A stretch of DNA of 55,952 nucleotides from Candidatus Omnitrophota bacterium (GCA_023247255.1 JAHFGV010000015.1:1-55952); one strand, 5' to 3'; counted from the first letter of the stretch, positions 26,166-36,662 are shown. Translations and numbers: made by a program. Notes: a model not told the origin generated them from the sequence alone.

Positions 26166-27052
26166 TAGGGTCTGGGATGATGGCGGGCATGAACCGCTTT
26201 CAGACGCGCTCGGTCCACATGCGTATAACGCTGGGTTGTGCTGATATCCACGTGGCCGAGAAGCTCTTGAACCGTCCGCAGATCTGCGCCTCGTTCCAGA
26301 AGATGCGTGGCGAATGAATGACGCAAGGTATGCGGATGTATAGCCTTGCCTGTCCCTGCTTTTGCCGCATAGAACCGTAACAACTGCCACACCCGCTGAC
26401 GGGTCAGGCGTCTGCCCCAGCGGTTGACAAACAACGCTTCCACAGACGCTCGGCGGCTGAGGAGTTGGGGCCGTCCCTGCTCCAAGTAGCACTTCAGGGC
26501 CTGAAGTGCGCAGCGTCCCAGAGGAACGAGTCGTTCCTTATTCCCCTTGCCCATACACCGCACAAACGCTGCTTGTTGGTTGACATCCTGCAAGTCTAGC
26601 CCAATCAGTTCCGACACCCGTAAGCCAGCTCCATAGAGTATCTCCAGCATAGCCCAGTCGCGTAATCCCAAGCCTTCCCTTTGAACGCTGCTGAGCAACC
26701 CTTCCACTTCACTCAAACGTAGGGTTTCAGGTAACCGACGCCAGAGGCGGGGCGTTTCGATAAAAGCTGTTGGATTATAGGAGACCCAGCGTTGCCCTTC
26801 AAGAAATTTAAATAGACTTCGAACAACGGCTAACTTCCGGGCAATCGTAGAAGGACTCCGCTGGGTGTCCCGAAGCCATTGCAGAAACTCCCGGATATGC
26901 AGGGGCTTTAGACCGGATAGATCCGTCAGGTCATGCCGAATCAAGAATCGCTCAAAAATTCCCAGATCCTGCCGATAGCTGGACAAGGTGGTCGGACTGA
27001 CCCCACGCTCCAATTTAAGGTAGGAAAGAAACTGCTCAAAGACTTGCTGCAT
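26165..27052 (-). CDS. Tyrosine site-specific recombinase XerC/XerD
   Basis: A 295-aa tyrosine recombinase of Xer size, expected to resolve chromosome dimers at dif. The N-terminal SAM-like domain contains YLKLERGVSPTTLSSYRQDL. The catalytic domain shows GAGLRVSELIGLDLQD (first Arg), GKGNKERLVPLG (Lys), HPHTLRHSFATHLLERG (H-x-x-R) and LGHVDISTTQRYTHV (His/Trp position and the Tyr nucleophile). All five active-site residues are present. Length and lack of mobility genes argue for a housekeeping Xer; XerD-like phrasing cannot be separated from XerC here. Confidence 0.9.
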   Translation of the reverse strand: MQQVFEQFLSYLKLERGVSPTTLSSYRQDLGIFERFLIRHDLTDLSGLKPLHIREFLQWLRDTQRSPSTIARKLAVVRSLFKFLEGQRWVSYNPTAFIETPRLWRRLPETLRLSEVEGLLSSVQREGLGLRDWAMLEILYGAGLRVSELIGLDLQDVNQQAAFVRCMGKGNKERLVPLGRCALQALKCYLEQGRPQLLSRRASVEALFVNRWGRRLTRQRVWQLLRFYAAKAGTGKAIHPHTLRHSFATHLLERGADLRTVQELLGHVDISTTQRYTHVDRARLKAVHARHHPRP

Positions 27053-27055
27053 TTC

Positions 27056-27170
27056 TCATTATCAATCGTCGATTGTCGATTTGTTGCGTTTTCCAGTCGA
27101 CAACCGAAAATCTAAAATCGAAAATTCTCTCGGCCTTGAGCGCTGCGGGGCTTTTTCCGCAGCCTGCCGG
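27056..27170. repeat. Family-D repeat cluster (ATTTTCGATTGTCGATT type)
   Basis: A non-coding stretch made of alternating AATCGAAAATCGACAATCG-like units in both orientations, with one family-A end (TTTTTCCGCAGCCTGC) at 27149-27166. Related stretches lie at 29858-29900, 30898-30998, 33538-33590 and 39059-39165. Confidence 0.6.
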
Positions 27171-27755
27171 TCACTGTTGCTGGTCACTGGTCACTGCCTT
27201 TAGGTGATCCTGCGCAGCGCGCCAGAAGAACTCGCGGCCGATCTGGCGTCGTTGCGTCTCCAACTGACGCTGCCATGTATTCAGGTCGCTGGGACCATAC
27301 AGGCCGCGCCGAAACTGCCGGTCAAGCTTTATACGCTCGTCAATCACATTTGCTAAACGCGTGGCCGCTTCTTCGTTCAACAAACCCTGCAACGTTTGCA
27401 ACTCGCTCAAAGCCTCCGTCGAGGCCCTGCGAATGCGCTTGGCGTTGGGGCTGGCACTCTGCAATGCACGAATCAGCGTCTCATCCCAATAATCGAACAA
27501 CAGATAGTGCTTGCGGTATCGATCCAGCGGTGTCAGAACATGGCTGTAGTCGGTAAATTGAATGATGGGGCTGGGCGCCGACTTGGGCTGCTTCGGCTTG
27601 CGTGTGAATTTTCGTTGCAGCGATTCGCATCCAACTCCCGCAGTAAGCAGTAGGCAGTAGGCAGTAAGCCATATCCCAAGTATGGACACCTTCCTCGCTT
27701 GAGAGCTCAAAAGACGCGGCAACCCCAATTGTGATTGCGAATGCATTTTTTCCAT
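27171..27755 (-). CDS. Hypothetical lipoprotein
   Basis: A 194-aa predicted lipoprotein without a recognised domain. The hydrophobic stretch ILGIWLTAYCLLLTAGVGC ends in a lipobox-like AGVGC, followed by a basic segment and then an alpha-helical, charged body (LSELQTLQGLLNEEAATRLANVIDERIKLDRQFRRGLYG). The DNA coding the signal core is made of TACTGCCTACTGC tandem units of the sort found between genes, so the signal peptide may have arisen from a repeat. It follows ligA by only ~8 bp and is probably co-transcribed. Function unknown. Confidence 0.7.
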   Translation of the reverse strand: MEKMHSQSQLGLPRLLSSQARKVSILGIWLTAYCLLLTAGVGCESLQRKFTRKPKQPKSAPSPIIQFTDYSHVLTPLDRYRKHYLLFDYWDETLIRALQSASPNAKRIRRASTEALSELQTLQGLLNEEAATRLANVIDERIKLDRQFRRGLYGPSDLNTWQRQLETQRRQIGREFFWRAAQDHLKAVTSDQQQ

Positions 27756-27763
27756 CTTACCAC

Positions 27764-30086
<2,323 letters not shown>

Positions 30087-30845
30087 TCATCGGCCGATCT
30101 CAAGGCGCGCTGCCAGAAACTCAGGCAGCCCGGCTTGTCGAATCTTCTGTTGCGCACGAGCTACGTCATAGGGGACTCGACGGATCGACAACCGCTGATT
30201 CTCCAAGTCGATGATGGCACAACTCGCCAGGGGGTTTCCATCACGCGGCTGCCCGACGCTGCCTGGGTTGAGCAGATAACGCATCCGGTGCGGGTCATTC
30301 ACGAAGCCCACCTCGGTGAGCTCATCCCTTGCCAGAAGCACCCTAAGCAATCGATCGTGCAGGCGATCGTATTCGACGATGCAAGGAACATGCGTATGCC
30401 CCACCAGGCAAAACAGGCTCTGGCACAACCGCAATATGTCGATGATTGCTGCAAGATCCACCAGATAATCGAACCGCTCTGGATGCCTCAAGGTTCCGTG
30501 GACTAAAGTGCAGGGGCCCTCGGTCGTCGTCAGTGGAAAACGGCGTAAGGCATCCAAGTCCGTGAAGCTCAACTGATCGCGCGTCCACAAAAGCGCTGCA
30601 CGCGCCATGGGATTGAACCATTCCAGGGTGAGCTTGCCGATACATCCCATCTCGTGATTCCCGCCGACAATCACCGCCTCGCGCTCCTGCAATCGGCACA
30701 GGCAGCTTGAAGGATCCGCCCCATAACCCACCACGTCTCCGAGGCAAAGATACCGATCGACCTTTTCGTTGCCAAGCGCTTCGAGAACCGCGGTGAGGGC
30801 TTCGAGATTGCCATGGACATCCGAAAAAACAGCATAGCGCATCAT
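30087..30845 (-). CDS. Calcineurin-like metallophosphoesterase
   Basis: A 252-aa binuclear-metal phosphoesterase. Motifs in order are FSDVHGNLEAL (D-x-H), LCLGDVVGYGADPSSCL (GDxxGYG), VGGNHEMG (GNHE), LVHGTLRHPERFDYL and LVGHTHVP (GHTH). The GDVVGYGADP form is typical of the YfcE/ApaH-like group acting on phosphodiesters or nucleoside polyphosphates. Exact substrate is unknown. It is flanked by repeat-rich spacers on both sides and looks monocistronic. Confidence 0.87.
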   Translation of the reverse strand: MMRYAVFSDVHGNLEALTAVLEALGNEKVDRYLCLGDVVGYGADPSSCLCRLQEREAVIVGGNHEMGCIGKLTLEWFNPMARAALLWTRDQLSFTDLDALRRFPLTTTEGPCTLVHGTLRHPERFDYLVDLAAIIDILRLCQSLFCLVGHTHVPCIVEYDRLHDRLLRVLLARDELTEVGFVNDPHRMRYLLNPGSVGQPRDGNPLASCAIIDLENQRLSIRRVPYDVARAQQKIRQAGLPEFLAARLEIGR

Positions 30846-31217
30846 TCAGTGTGGAGCCCCACGGGATGAGCTGTGGCATCGGCCAGTCCACCCCTCTCAA
30901 GGAATCATGAAACTGCCTGGGAATTTTCGATTGTCGATTTTGGATTTTCGATTGGAAGACGGCCGTTCAATCGAAAATCGACGATCGTCAATTCCAAAGG
31001 ATGAGCCTGTGGCATCGGCCAGTCCGCCCCGATGGGGTTCCGAGAGATTCGCAGAATCTTGGGTGGGGGGCGTATCCTTAGAAATCACTTGGCGATTTCG
31101 GGGGATGACATTTCGCCCACCCGTTTGCTGTTGCACTACCGTGCCGCCCAAAACCTCGGCCATGGCGCAATGGCGGGGTTGATCGGCTCATGACCATGGA
31201 TGCAACCATACTTATAG
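30846..31217. other. Gene-free spacer with family-D and GTGGAGCCCCAC repeats
   Basis: At 30898-30998 there is a ~95-bp segment almost identical to 39059-39160 (AAGGAATCATGAAACTGCC then AATTTTCGATTGTCGATTT units, GAAGACGGCC at the centre). It is flanked by GTGGAGCCCCACGGGATGAG and GGATGAGCCTGTGGCATCGG repeats. A CCATGGCGCAATGGCGGGG end lies near 31160. No coding potential is evident beyond repeat-derived shadows. Confidence 0.6.
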
Positions 31218-31438
31218 CTGAGGTTTTGCAAAATGCATCGAGATTAGTGGCAGCGCTCACGTCTGTGTCATGAGTCATGGAAAGCAAAAGGCGTACTTTG
31301 GCCGTGCTTGAGATGCCTGTTTATTTTCTGCTTTTTTCATGACACATGACTCATGAAACATGGCACAATCCTCATTACTTCTCTTGGGACATGACACAAC
31401 ACTCGGTCAACGCGTTGGCTATTTTTGCAAAAGCCTAG
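31218..31438 (+). repeat. Dispersed repeat, family B (copy 4, shortened)
   Basis: A 221-bp member bounded by GCTGAGGTTTTGCAAAA and TTTTGCAAAAGCCTAGT. It lacks about 50 bp of the internal CATGACACATGA array compared with copies 2 and 5. Its right end abuts the stop codon of the acylphosphatase gene. Confidence 0.8.
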
Positions 31439-31717
31439 TTAATAATAGCGGATCTCAAACTCTTTAAAAGTCCCTGAGGCCTCGCCCCACGATACCTCGA
31501 CCTGTTTGATAAAATTCTTCATCGGGCCTGTGCGAATCGTCGTCAAAAAACGCTCCAGCGTTTGTTCCTCAGCCTCAGCAACCAATTCCACTCGCCGATC
31601 ACGCAAGTTCTTTACCCATCCCACCACGTCAAACCGATGGGCCGTCTCTTCAGCGGTCACACGAAATCCCACGCCTTGCACCTGCCCCGAGTAAAAAACG
31701 TGAGCGCGTCTGTTCAT
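31439..31717 (-). CDS. acyP: Acylphosphatase
   Basis: A 92-aa enzyme that hydrolyses acyl phosphates such as acetyl phosphate. The signature FYSGQVQGVGFRVTAEETA carries the phosphate loop and catalytic Arg, and VVGWVKNLRDRRVELVAEA has the catalytic Asn. Start is MNRRAHVFYSG, whose ATG overlaps the tonB stop (ATGA). The ORF-track extension of 25 codons lies inside tonB in another frame. Tucked at the end of the tonB/exbBD unit, probably by co-transcription rather than functional linkage. Confidence 0.9.
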   Translation of the reverse strand: MNRRAHVFYSGQVQGVGFRVTAEETAHRFDVVGWVKNLRDRRVELVAEAEEQTLERFLTTIRTGPMKNFIKQVEVSWGEASGTFKEFEIRYY

Positions 31718-32298
31718 CTTATTAAAGCATTCTGCTCCGTGAGTCGAAACGTAATGGGAATTTCGACCACAAAGAGGACGGATCGCTGCCACTGGCGGGC
31801 CGGCTTAAAAATCCACTGTCGCACCGCTTGGCGCGCCGCCTCATCAAGAATCGTATGGCCCGATGAATGAAGCACCTCTACTTGTCCACATCGTCCTGAG
31901 GTTAGGACATAAGCTTCCAAAACAACTGTACCTTCATATCCCCGCTGACGCGCCAGGTAGGGATAAACGGGGGGAGGATTGCGAAGATAATCGGGTAAAA
32001 GAATCATCTGGGCCCCTCGCTGCTCGGGAGCAATCAGGGACTCAGCAATAGGCTCCGATGATTCTGGAACCGATGGAGACAGCTCTGCGGCTTTTTCAAC
32101 TTCGGGCTCTGGCGGGTCCGGCGAAACTTCAAGCAAACGGGGAGGCTTTGGCTCAGAAACAGGCCCTAGATACAGCTCGATACTGGATGGCCCGCGATCA
32201 ATATCGAAGGACGCCAGTTCAAAACCAGACACGCTGAGAAATGCCAGCGCATGCACACCGACAGACACACACAGGGCCAACTTCAGTTGAGGATTCAT
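31714..32298 (-). CDS. tonB: TonB energy-transducing protein
   Basis: Transmits proton-motive-force energy from ExbBD to outer-membrane receptors. The 194-aa protein has one N-terminal membrane anchor (LALCVSVGVHALAFLSVSG, with the S-x3-H pattern). A Pro/Glu-rich periplasmic spacer (KPPRLLEVSPDPPEPEVE) follows, and then a C-terminal TonB fold: PPPVYPYLARQRGYEGTVVLEAYVLTSGRCGQVEVLHSSGHTILDEAARQAVRQWIFKPA. It lies 6 bp after the exbD stop and overlaps the acylphosphatase gene. Confidence 0.9.
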   Translation of the reverse strand: MNPQLKLALCVSVGVHALAFLSVSGFELASFDIDRGPSSIELYLGPVSEPKPPRLLEVSPDPPEPEVEKAAELSPSVPESSEPIAESLIAPEQRGAQMILLPDYLRNPPPVYPYLARQRGYEGTVVLEAYVLTSGRCGQVEVLHSSGHTILDEAARQAVRQWIFKPARQWQRSVLFVVEIPITFRLTEQNALIR

Positions 32299-32302
32299 CG
32301 AG

Positions 32303-32478
32303 GCTTAGAGTACGTGCCCGAATCTCGCGTACCCTGCGCTGGGCCGATCTGCGTCGTCCTGCGGCGTTGCTCGTCGCTTGCGTACCGCAGGCTGTGGTAC
32401 GCGGCGATCCTCGCGCCTTGCGGGTCTCGCAGCTAGGCCCAGCGCAGGGCGTGGGAGATTCTGGGACGTACTCTTAGG
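32303..32478. repeat. Palindromic repeat, family C (copy 2), inside the exbD 3' end
   Basis: A 176-bp element with long imperfect inverted arms: CTTAGAGTACGTGCCCGAAT ... CCCTGCGCTGGGCC on the left is mirrored by GGCCCAGCGCAGGG ... GACGTACTCTTAGG on the right. The core GCGTTGCTCGTCGCTTGC ... TCCTCGCGCCTTGC matches the core of the copy at window position 1-106. Its reading frame is open on the minus strand and supplies the last ~55 codons of exbD. Confidence 0.78.
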
Positions 32479-32877
32479 CAAGGTTTGAAAAGACACCCGT
32501 TGTAAACCCGCTTGCCGGACGGCATCGAGAACTGAAACCACTCGGCCATGGGAAACTTGGGCATCGGCATTAATAGTCACCCGCATTTGAGGCGATTGGA
32601 CGGCTTGCGCTCGGAGTCCGGCTGTCAACGCTTCCAGGGTCACTGGTTCCTGGTTGAGAAACAACCGGCCCTCTTTGGTCAATGATAGGATAACGGGGCT
32701 CTGGGGTTTCAAAGACCCTGCGGTCGCAGCCGTCGGTAGATCCACGATGATCCCCTCCTGTACGGTCATGGCAAACACACTAAAGATAAAAAAAACAAGC
32801 AGGAGAAAAAACATGTCGATGAGCGGGACCATTTCGACCCGCGCAGAATGCTTAAACGGAAACGGGTTCACCCGCAT
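32305..32877 (-). CDS. exbD: Biopolymer transporter ExbD with repeat-derived C-terminal tail
   Basis: Part of the inner-membrane proton motor that drives TonB. From MRVNPFPFKHS, the protein has the single TM with the essential Asp in VEMVPLIDMFFLLLVFFIFSVF and the periplasmic ExbD domain (VILSLTKEGRLFLNQEPVT, RVTINADAQVSHGRVVSVLDAVRQAGLQRVSFQ). The family normally ends about here. The remaining ~55 basic residues (LGLAARPARREDRR...) are encoded by a family-C palindromic element, so the original stop was probably lost by its insertion. It overlaps the exbB end by 26 bp. The ORF-track start 40 codons earlier lies in exbB. Confidence 0.87.
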   Translation of the reverse strand: MRVNPFPFKHSARVEMVPLIDMFFLLLVFFIFSVFAMTVQEGIIVDLPTAATAGSLKPQSPVILSLTKEGRLFLNQEPVTLEALTAGLRAQAVQSPQMRVTINADAQVSHGRVVSVLDAVRQAGLQRVSFQTLPKSTSQNLPRPALGLAARPARREDRRVPQPAVRKRRATPQDDADRPSAGYARFGHVL

Positions 32878-33478
32878 GTCTGGCTTTGCCTTTCTGATAC
32901 AAGATCTGGAAGTTCGTAATGTGCGTGGAGATGCGACTGGCCGCGTCCTCCACCTGGGCACAGAAATAATTATAGGCAACGACCGTCGGAATCGCAATCG
33001 CCAAGCCAGCGACCGTTGTGATAACCGCCTCCGCTATACCCTTGGAAACCACTTGCGGATTGGGAATATGCCCCTCCAAGGATCCGAACGCAGTAAGGAT
33101 GCCGGTCACGGTTCCGAAGATACCCAACAAAGGGGCCACAGTGATGAGGGTATCCAGGATGACCAGATAACGTTTCATCCGCTTCAGCTCCGCCTGAATG
33201 GCAACCTCCAAGGCACCTTCCAGTGAAAAGTGGTGGTGGATCAGACCGTTGAGGAGAATACGTACCACAGCATCGGAAGAATCCCTCGCCCTTATGGCCG
33301 CTTCCTCAAACAGCCCGCGTTCGCTCAGGTGGAGCAATTGATGAATCCGCTGCGGCTGTTGGCTGCGGCGCTCCTTAATCCAAAATAATAGCCGCTCGAT
33401 CATCACCGTCAGGGCGATGACAGAACACAGAAGCAGCGGCCACATGACCGGGCCGCCTTTTAGAAACCAGTTCCACAT
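32852..33478 (-). CDS. exbB: ExbB/TolQ/MotA-family proton channel protein
   Basis: A 208-aa inner-membrane subunit that forms the pentameric channel around ExbD. Family features are WFLKGGPVMWPLLLCSVIALTVMIERLLFW at the N-terminus, LVILDTLITVAPLLGIFGTVTGILTAF, and GIAEAVITTVAGLAIAIPTVVAYNYF. The start MWNWFLKGGP is preferred; 32 upstream codons in the track fall in a family-D repeat. It is the first gene of exbB-exbD-tonB-acyP and lies downstream of the receptor gene. Confidence 0.9.
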   Translation of the reverse strand: MWNWFLKGGPVMWPLLLCSVIALTVMIERLLFWIKERRSQQPQRIHQLLHLSERGLFEEAAIRARDSSDAVVRILLNGLIHHHFSLEGALEVAIQAELKRMKRYLVILDTLITVAPLLGIFGTVTGILTAFGSLEGHIPNPQVVSKGIAEAVITTVAGLAIAIPTVVAYNYFCAQVEDAASRISTHITNFQILYQKGKARHAGEPVSV

Positions 33479-33604
33479 TTCACGAGGTCCTCTGCTAACT
33501 GCCGTGTCGCAGGACGAAGGCAGTGGTGCAATGGCGGGGTAGATTTTCGATTGTCGATTTGTTGTGTTTTTCAATCGACAATCGACGCGTTTTTCCGCAG
33601 CCTG

Positions 33605-35764
33605 CTAGAACTTCACCCCGATGCGTAATCCACCATAGAGCTTACGTTCCGCAGCCGGATCGATCCCTTCGCTACGGATGCGCGCGTAGTAACGTTCGTC
33701 GAAGAGGTTGTTGATGCCGCCGAACAATACCAGATAGTCCTTCCAAAGGTTCAGCTCGGCGGTCAGGTCCCAGACTTTATAGGAGGCTACGGTGCGACTG
33801 TCTGTGTTGGCGTCATCGGCAAAGTGATCATCCACAAACAGGCTGCTCAAATTGAGCTTCACGCGATCCTTGAAAGCGTACCGAATCCCGAATCGCACCA
33901 TATACTGAGGAGCGTATTGGGGAGTCTTGCCATCCTGAGGCCCCTCGGTAAACTTGGCATCCAACAGCGCAAGGTTAAAGAAGGGGCTCACCGAACCGAT
34001 CTGATTCTGATAAGAACTTCCCCGCATGACATCGTAGGTCTTCACAAGATCAGCCTCGGTGGCCAGCTCCAAACCTTGATGCCGGGCGTCCCCCACGTTC
34101 TCGATGGTGTTGCCTGATGTGCCTATCTGATCCGCGAACTGCATGACAAAGTAACTGGCGTCCCAAAAAATCGCATCGGCAGCGCACTGACCCCGCAGGC
34201 CGACATCCACCATCCAACTCTTTGCCTCCTCCAAGTCATTGTTGACAACCTGGCTGGCACCGGTCGGCACAGATTGAGTGAAGATTTTCGGACGCCAGGC
34301 CTGGGACCCGTTTGTGTACAACGTGATGTCCTGAGTCAGATCATAAGTGGCCCCGACGCCAAATAGAGGAACAAAATCAAATTCATCGGCCTCGGATAAC
34401 GAGGTCCCGGCAGCCACTTTATCCACATTCACATCTTCCTTAACCTGCTGCCAGATATGTTCCAGCCTCAACCCCGGAGTGACCGACACCGGTCCGAATC
34501 GAAACAGATGCTCGGCGAACAGCGACAGATATTGTATCTGACGTTCGCTGCTGTTGCGTAAGGCTCCCGAATCCGCATCGGGAGTCGTTCCCCGCTGGTC
34601 TTCTCGGGGAGAGTCGGAGAAATAAGCCAGCAGTCCTGCCGTGAAGGTATGCCCCTTTTGTCCAAAAGCTTCGTAGGAATGACGCCATCTCGGTTCCAAT
34701 CCAAACGTGTAGAAATCCTGTTCCTCGATGGCGTTCGTAGACGCAGCAGCCCCCGTGGGTGCGGTGCCAAAACCTCCTGCGCGCTGCCGTTTGCTATAGC
34801 GACGGTAATGTCCGCCGAACGTTCGAAAATCAAACTGGCTTTGCACTCCAATGGCTCGCTCATAGAGCAGGGTGCCATAATAACGTTCCAGACGGAAGCG
34901 ATCATGGAATCGGGTAGTCTGATCCCTACCTTCAGCATCCGCCACAGCCTTGGTCAGACCCCCAGGCTCCCCATGCTCCTCATGATACTCATCGTAGTCC
35001 AACGTCCAACGGGAATCGGCGGTCTGTCGGAATGTCGTCTTAAGCCCGCCGCCTAAGACTTCGAAGTCGCTGTTGGATTCCCGAAACCCGTTTCCTTCCC
35101 TCTCATGAAAATAGCCGAGATACCCCAGACCCTTGAGTGTTCCTCCAAGGCTGGTGGTGTGCGAAAACAACTCGTCGTCTCCAAAGCTGCTCTCGGTATA
35201 CCCAGAGAAGGGCGTATCCGTCGGCGGCTGCTTGGTAATAAAATTCAACGCCCCGCCCGGTTGCGGGCCGTACAACAGAGAGGCACCCCCATGGATGAAT
35301 TCCAACCGATCAATACTCTCTAGCGGCGGGACGTAGTAGGACTCCGGATATCCGAACATATCCGCTTGAATCGGAACACCGTCTTTCAAGACCTGCGTGA
35401 ACTGGGCACGGTGAGGATCCAATCCCCGGTAACCCAGGCTAAACAGCGGCGTCGTTTCCTCACTCAGCAACAAACCCGGCGTCTTGGCGAGGGCTTGACG
35501 GTAGTTGTTATTGACGATGGTCGGCTGACTCCTTAGAGGAATCACCGTCGTCTTCTTGCCCGCGTAGATGAAGGTACCCTGCACATCCTTAAGAGAAGGT
35601 GCTTGCTTGGGAAGGGCTTCGGCGGTCACTGTAATTTCTTCCAATCGACGTTTTTGCCACCAACGTTTGGACGCTCCTTGAGCATCCGGCTGCGTCCAAG
35701 CGTCAGGAACGACTAACAATAATACCCATACCCCACTGAGCCAAACCAACGCCGGACGAACCAT
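33605..35764 (-). CDS. TonB-dependent outer-membrane receptor (FecA-like)
   Basis: A 719-aa ligand-gated outer-membrane transporter. A signal peptide (ALVWLSGVWVLLLVVPDAWT) precedes a TonB-box-like EEITVTAE. The plug domain follows: TPGLLLSEETTPLFSLGYRGLDPHRAQFTQVLKDGVPIQ, then IDRLEFIHGGASLLYGPQPGGALNFIT. A 22-strand barrel ends in LYGGLRIGVKF with terminal Phe. Sequence style resembles ferric citrate/siderophore receptors. A very strong ribosome site GAGGAGGAAGG precedes the ATG. It follows the DUF2292 gene by 18 bp and is followed by exbBD-tonB, so the cluster is a self-contained uptake module; the ligand is unknown. Confidence 0.9.
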   Translation of the reverse strand: MVRPALVWLSGVWVLLLVVPDAWTQPDAQGASKRWWQKRRLEEITVTAEALPKQAPSLKDVQGTFIYAGKKTTVIPLRSQPTIVNNNYRQALAKTPGLLLSEETTPLFSLGYRGLDPHRAQFTQVLKDGVPIQADMFGYPESYYVPPLESIDRLEFIHGGASLLYGPQPGGALNFITKQPPTDTPFSGYTESSFGDDELFSHTTSLGGTLKGLGYLGYFHEREGNGFRESNSDFEVLGGGLKTTFRQTADSRWTLDYDEYHEEHGEPGGLTKAVADAEGRDQTTRFHDRFRLERYYGTLLYERAIGVQSQFDFRTFGGHYRRYSKRQRAGGFGTAPTGAAASTNAIEEQDFYTFGLEPRWRHSYEAFGQKGHTFTAGLLAYFSDSPREDQRGTTPDADSGALRNSSERQIQYLSLFAEHLFRFGPVSVTPGLRLEHIWQQVKEDVNVDKVAAGTSLSEADEFDFVPLFGVGATYDLTQDITLYTNGSQAWRPKIFTQSVPTGASQVVNNDLEEAKSWMVDVGLRGQCAADAIFWDASYFVMQFADQIGTSGNTIENVGDARHQGLELATEADLVKTYDVMRGSSYQNQIGSVSPFFNLALLDAKFTEGPQDGKTPQYAPQYMVRFGIRYAFKDRVKLNLSSLFVDDHFADDANTDSRTVASYKVWDLTAELNLWKDYLVLFGGINNLFDERYYARIRSEGIDPAAERKLYGGLRIGVKF

Positions 35765-35782
35765 TTCCTTCCTCCTCGGATC

Positions 35783-36037
35783 CTATGGAACCATTGGCGG
35801 GTTGAGACCTCCGGTCGTCCGGTTGGCCAACGCGGTTTTTTGTTTACGGCTTCCGAATGATCGGTCAGCCTCGGCTGGCAGCCGAATCTTTTCAACTTTC
35901 TCGATCTGCACGACGCGGGAATCGTGAATCGTAATCTGGATCGCTCCAAACCGAATCGTCCGGATCATCTGGGCGATTTGTGCCAACGTCTCAGCGGGTA
36001 AAGGCAAAGCTAAAGAGGGCTTTGCAACCGGTTTCAT
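35783..36037 (-). CDS. DUF2292 (YezD-like) small protein
   Basis: An 84-aa protein. The central part FGAIQITIHDSRVVQIEKVEKIRL is the DUF2292 pattern (short beta-hairpin protein). The N-terminal LPAETLAQIAQMIRTIR is a predicted helix, and the C-terminal tail is basic and disordered. The ATG overlaps the stop of the truncated ABC permease (ATGA), and the TonB receptor begins 18 bp downstream. DUF2292 genes often accompany TonB receptors and ABC importers for sulfur or iron compounds; the biochemical role is unknown. The longer ORF in the track is not supported. Confidence 0.75.
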   Translation of the reverse strand: MKPVAKPSLALPLPAETLAQIAQMIRTIRFGAIQITIHDSRVVQIEKVEKIRLPAEADRSFGSRKQKTALANRTTGGLNPPMVP

Positions 36038-36471
36038 TGCAGGCCAAGGGGCGGCACAAGGACGGCACGAAGTCTGAGGCTCAGGTAATCCACAGCCATC
36101 ACCACCAGGAACGTCAGCAAAATGGCCGTCAACAGCTTCTGGTACTGAAGCATCTGCACGTAACCCAGCATGTAGTAACCGATGCCTCCGGCTCCGACAA
36201 ACCCCATAATGGTGGCGGCTCGTCGGATGTTGTATCCGAACATGAAAAGCAACTGGCTGACGACTGTATTCGCGGCCTCGGGCAAAACTGTGTACCGCCA
36301 CAATTGCAAGCGATTGCCTCCAGTCGATTTCACCGCTTCCAAGACTTCGGCGTCCACCGCCTCAAACGCTTCGTAGTAGAGTTTTGCCAGATACCCGAGG
36401 CTGTAGCAGACCACGCCTACCGTCCCAGCTGCCGGTCCCAACCCAAAGGCCACGACGCCAATCAAACCCAA
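36034..36471 (-). pseudogene. PhnE-like ABC permease, 5'-truncated
   Basis: The C-terminal ~145 residues of a phosphonate/phosphite-type ABC importer permease (BPD_transp_1). LGLIGVVAFGLGPAAGTVGVVCYSLGYLAKLYYEAFEAVD, the EAA-like loop AVKSTGGNRLQLWRYTVLP, and AATIMGFVGAGGIGYYMLGY are clear. A complete PhnE has ~260 residues, and the first ~110, including the N-terminal TMs, are missing. The reading frame has a stop just upstream, and the preceding DNA encodes a Fur-like N-terminus instead. The remnant is still translationally coupled to the DUF2292 gene. A short ORF from the TTG at 36471 may be translated but is unlikely to make a working permease. Confidence 0.75.
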
Positions 36472-36602
36472 AACGGCTCACAATCTGCTCTTGCGGTGAA
36501 GTGTAAATGCGTCAGGGCCCGTCGAAGAATCAACTGGCGTTGCTTGGTGAGTGGGATCTCCTGCTCACGCAGGGTGTGGGTGAGCAAAATGAAGCGCCTC
36601 AT
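36462..36602 (-). pseudogene. N-terminal fragment of a Fur-family regulator
   Basis: A 46-codon ORF starting at ATG 36602. The segment LREQEIPLTKQRQLILRRAL followed by HLHFTA matches the first helices of Fur/Zur/PerR proteins (usual phrasing: L-x3-G-x-x-x-T-x-Q-R-x-x-I-L). The DNA-binding wing, dimerisation domain and metal sites are absent. The frame runs out within the permease remnant. It looks like the left side of a deletion that joined fur to phnE. The palindromic operator typical of an auto-regulated Fur gene is still present upstream. Confidence 0.55.
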
Positions 36603-36662
36603 ATCTATTTGTTACTCAATAACAAGTAGGCTAATTTTGACGTACAAGGCCCATACTGTCAA
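36603..36662 (-). promoter_or_regulatory. Promoter with palindromic operator (Fur/Zur-box-like)
   Basis: On the minus strand TTGTAC is followed after 17 bases by TGTTAT. The -10 region overlaps the perfect dyad TTGTTA-CTCAA-TAACAA (36608-36624 on the plus strand). The dyad lies just before the Fur-like ATG, the usual place for auto-regulation by a Fur-family repressor. It would now drive the permease remnant, DUF2292 and TonB receptor genes. Confidence 0.5.

Noticed and set aside
34468-34938. 156-aa minus-strand ORF within the TonB receptor gene
   Set aside because: Out-of-frame shadow of the receptor.
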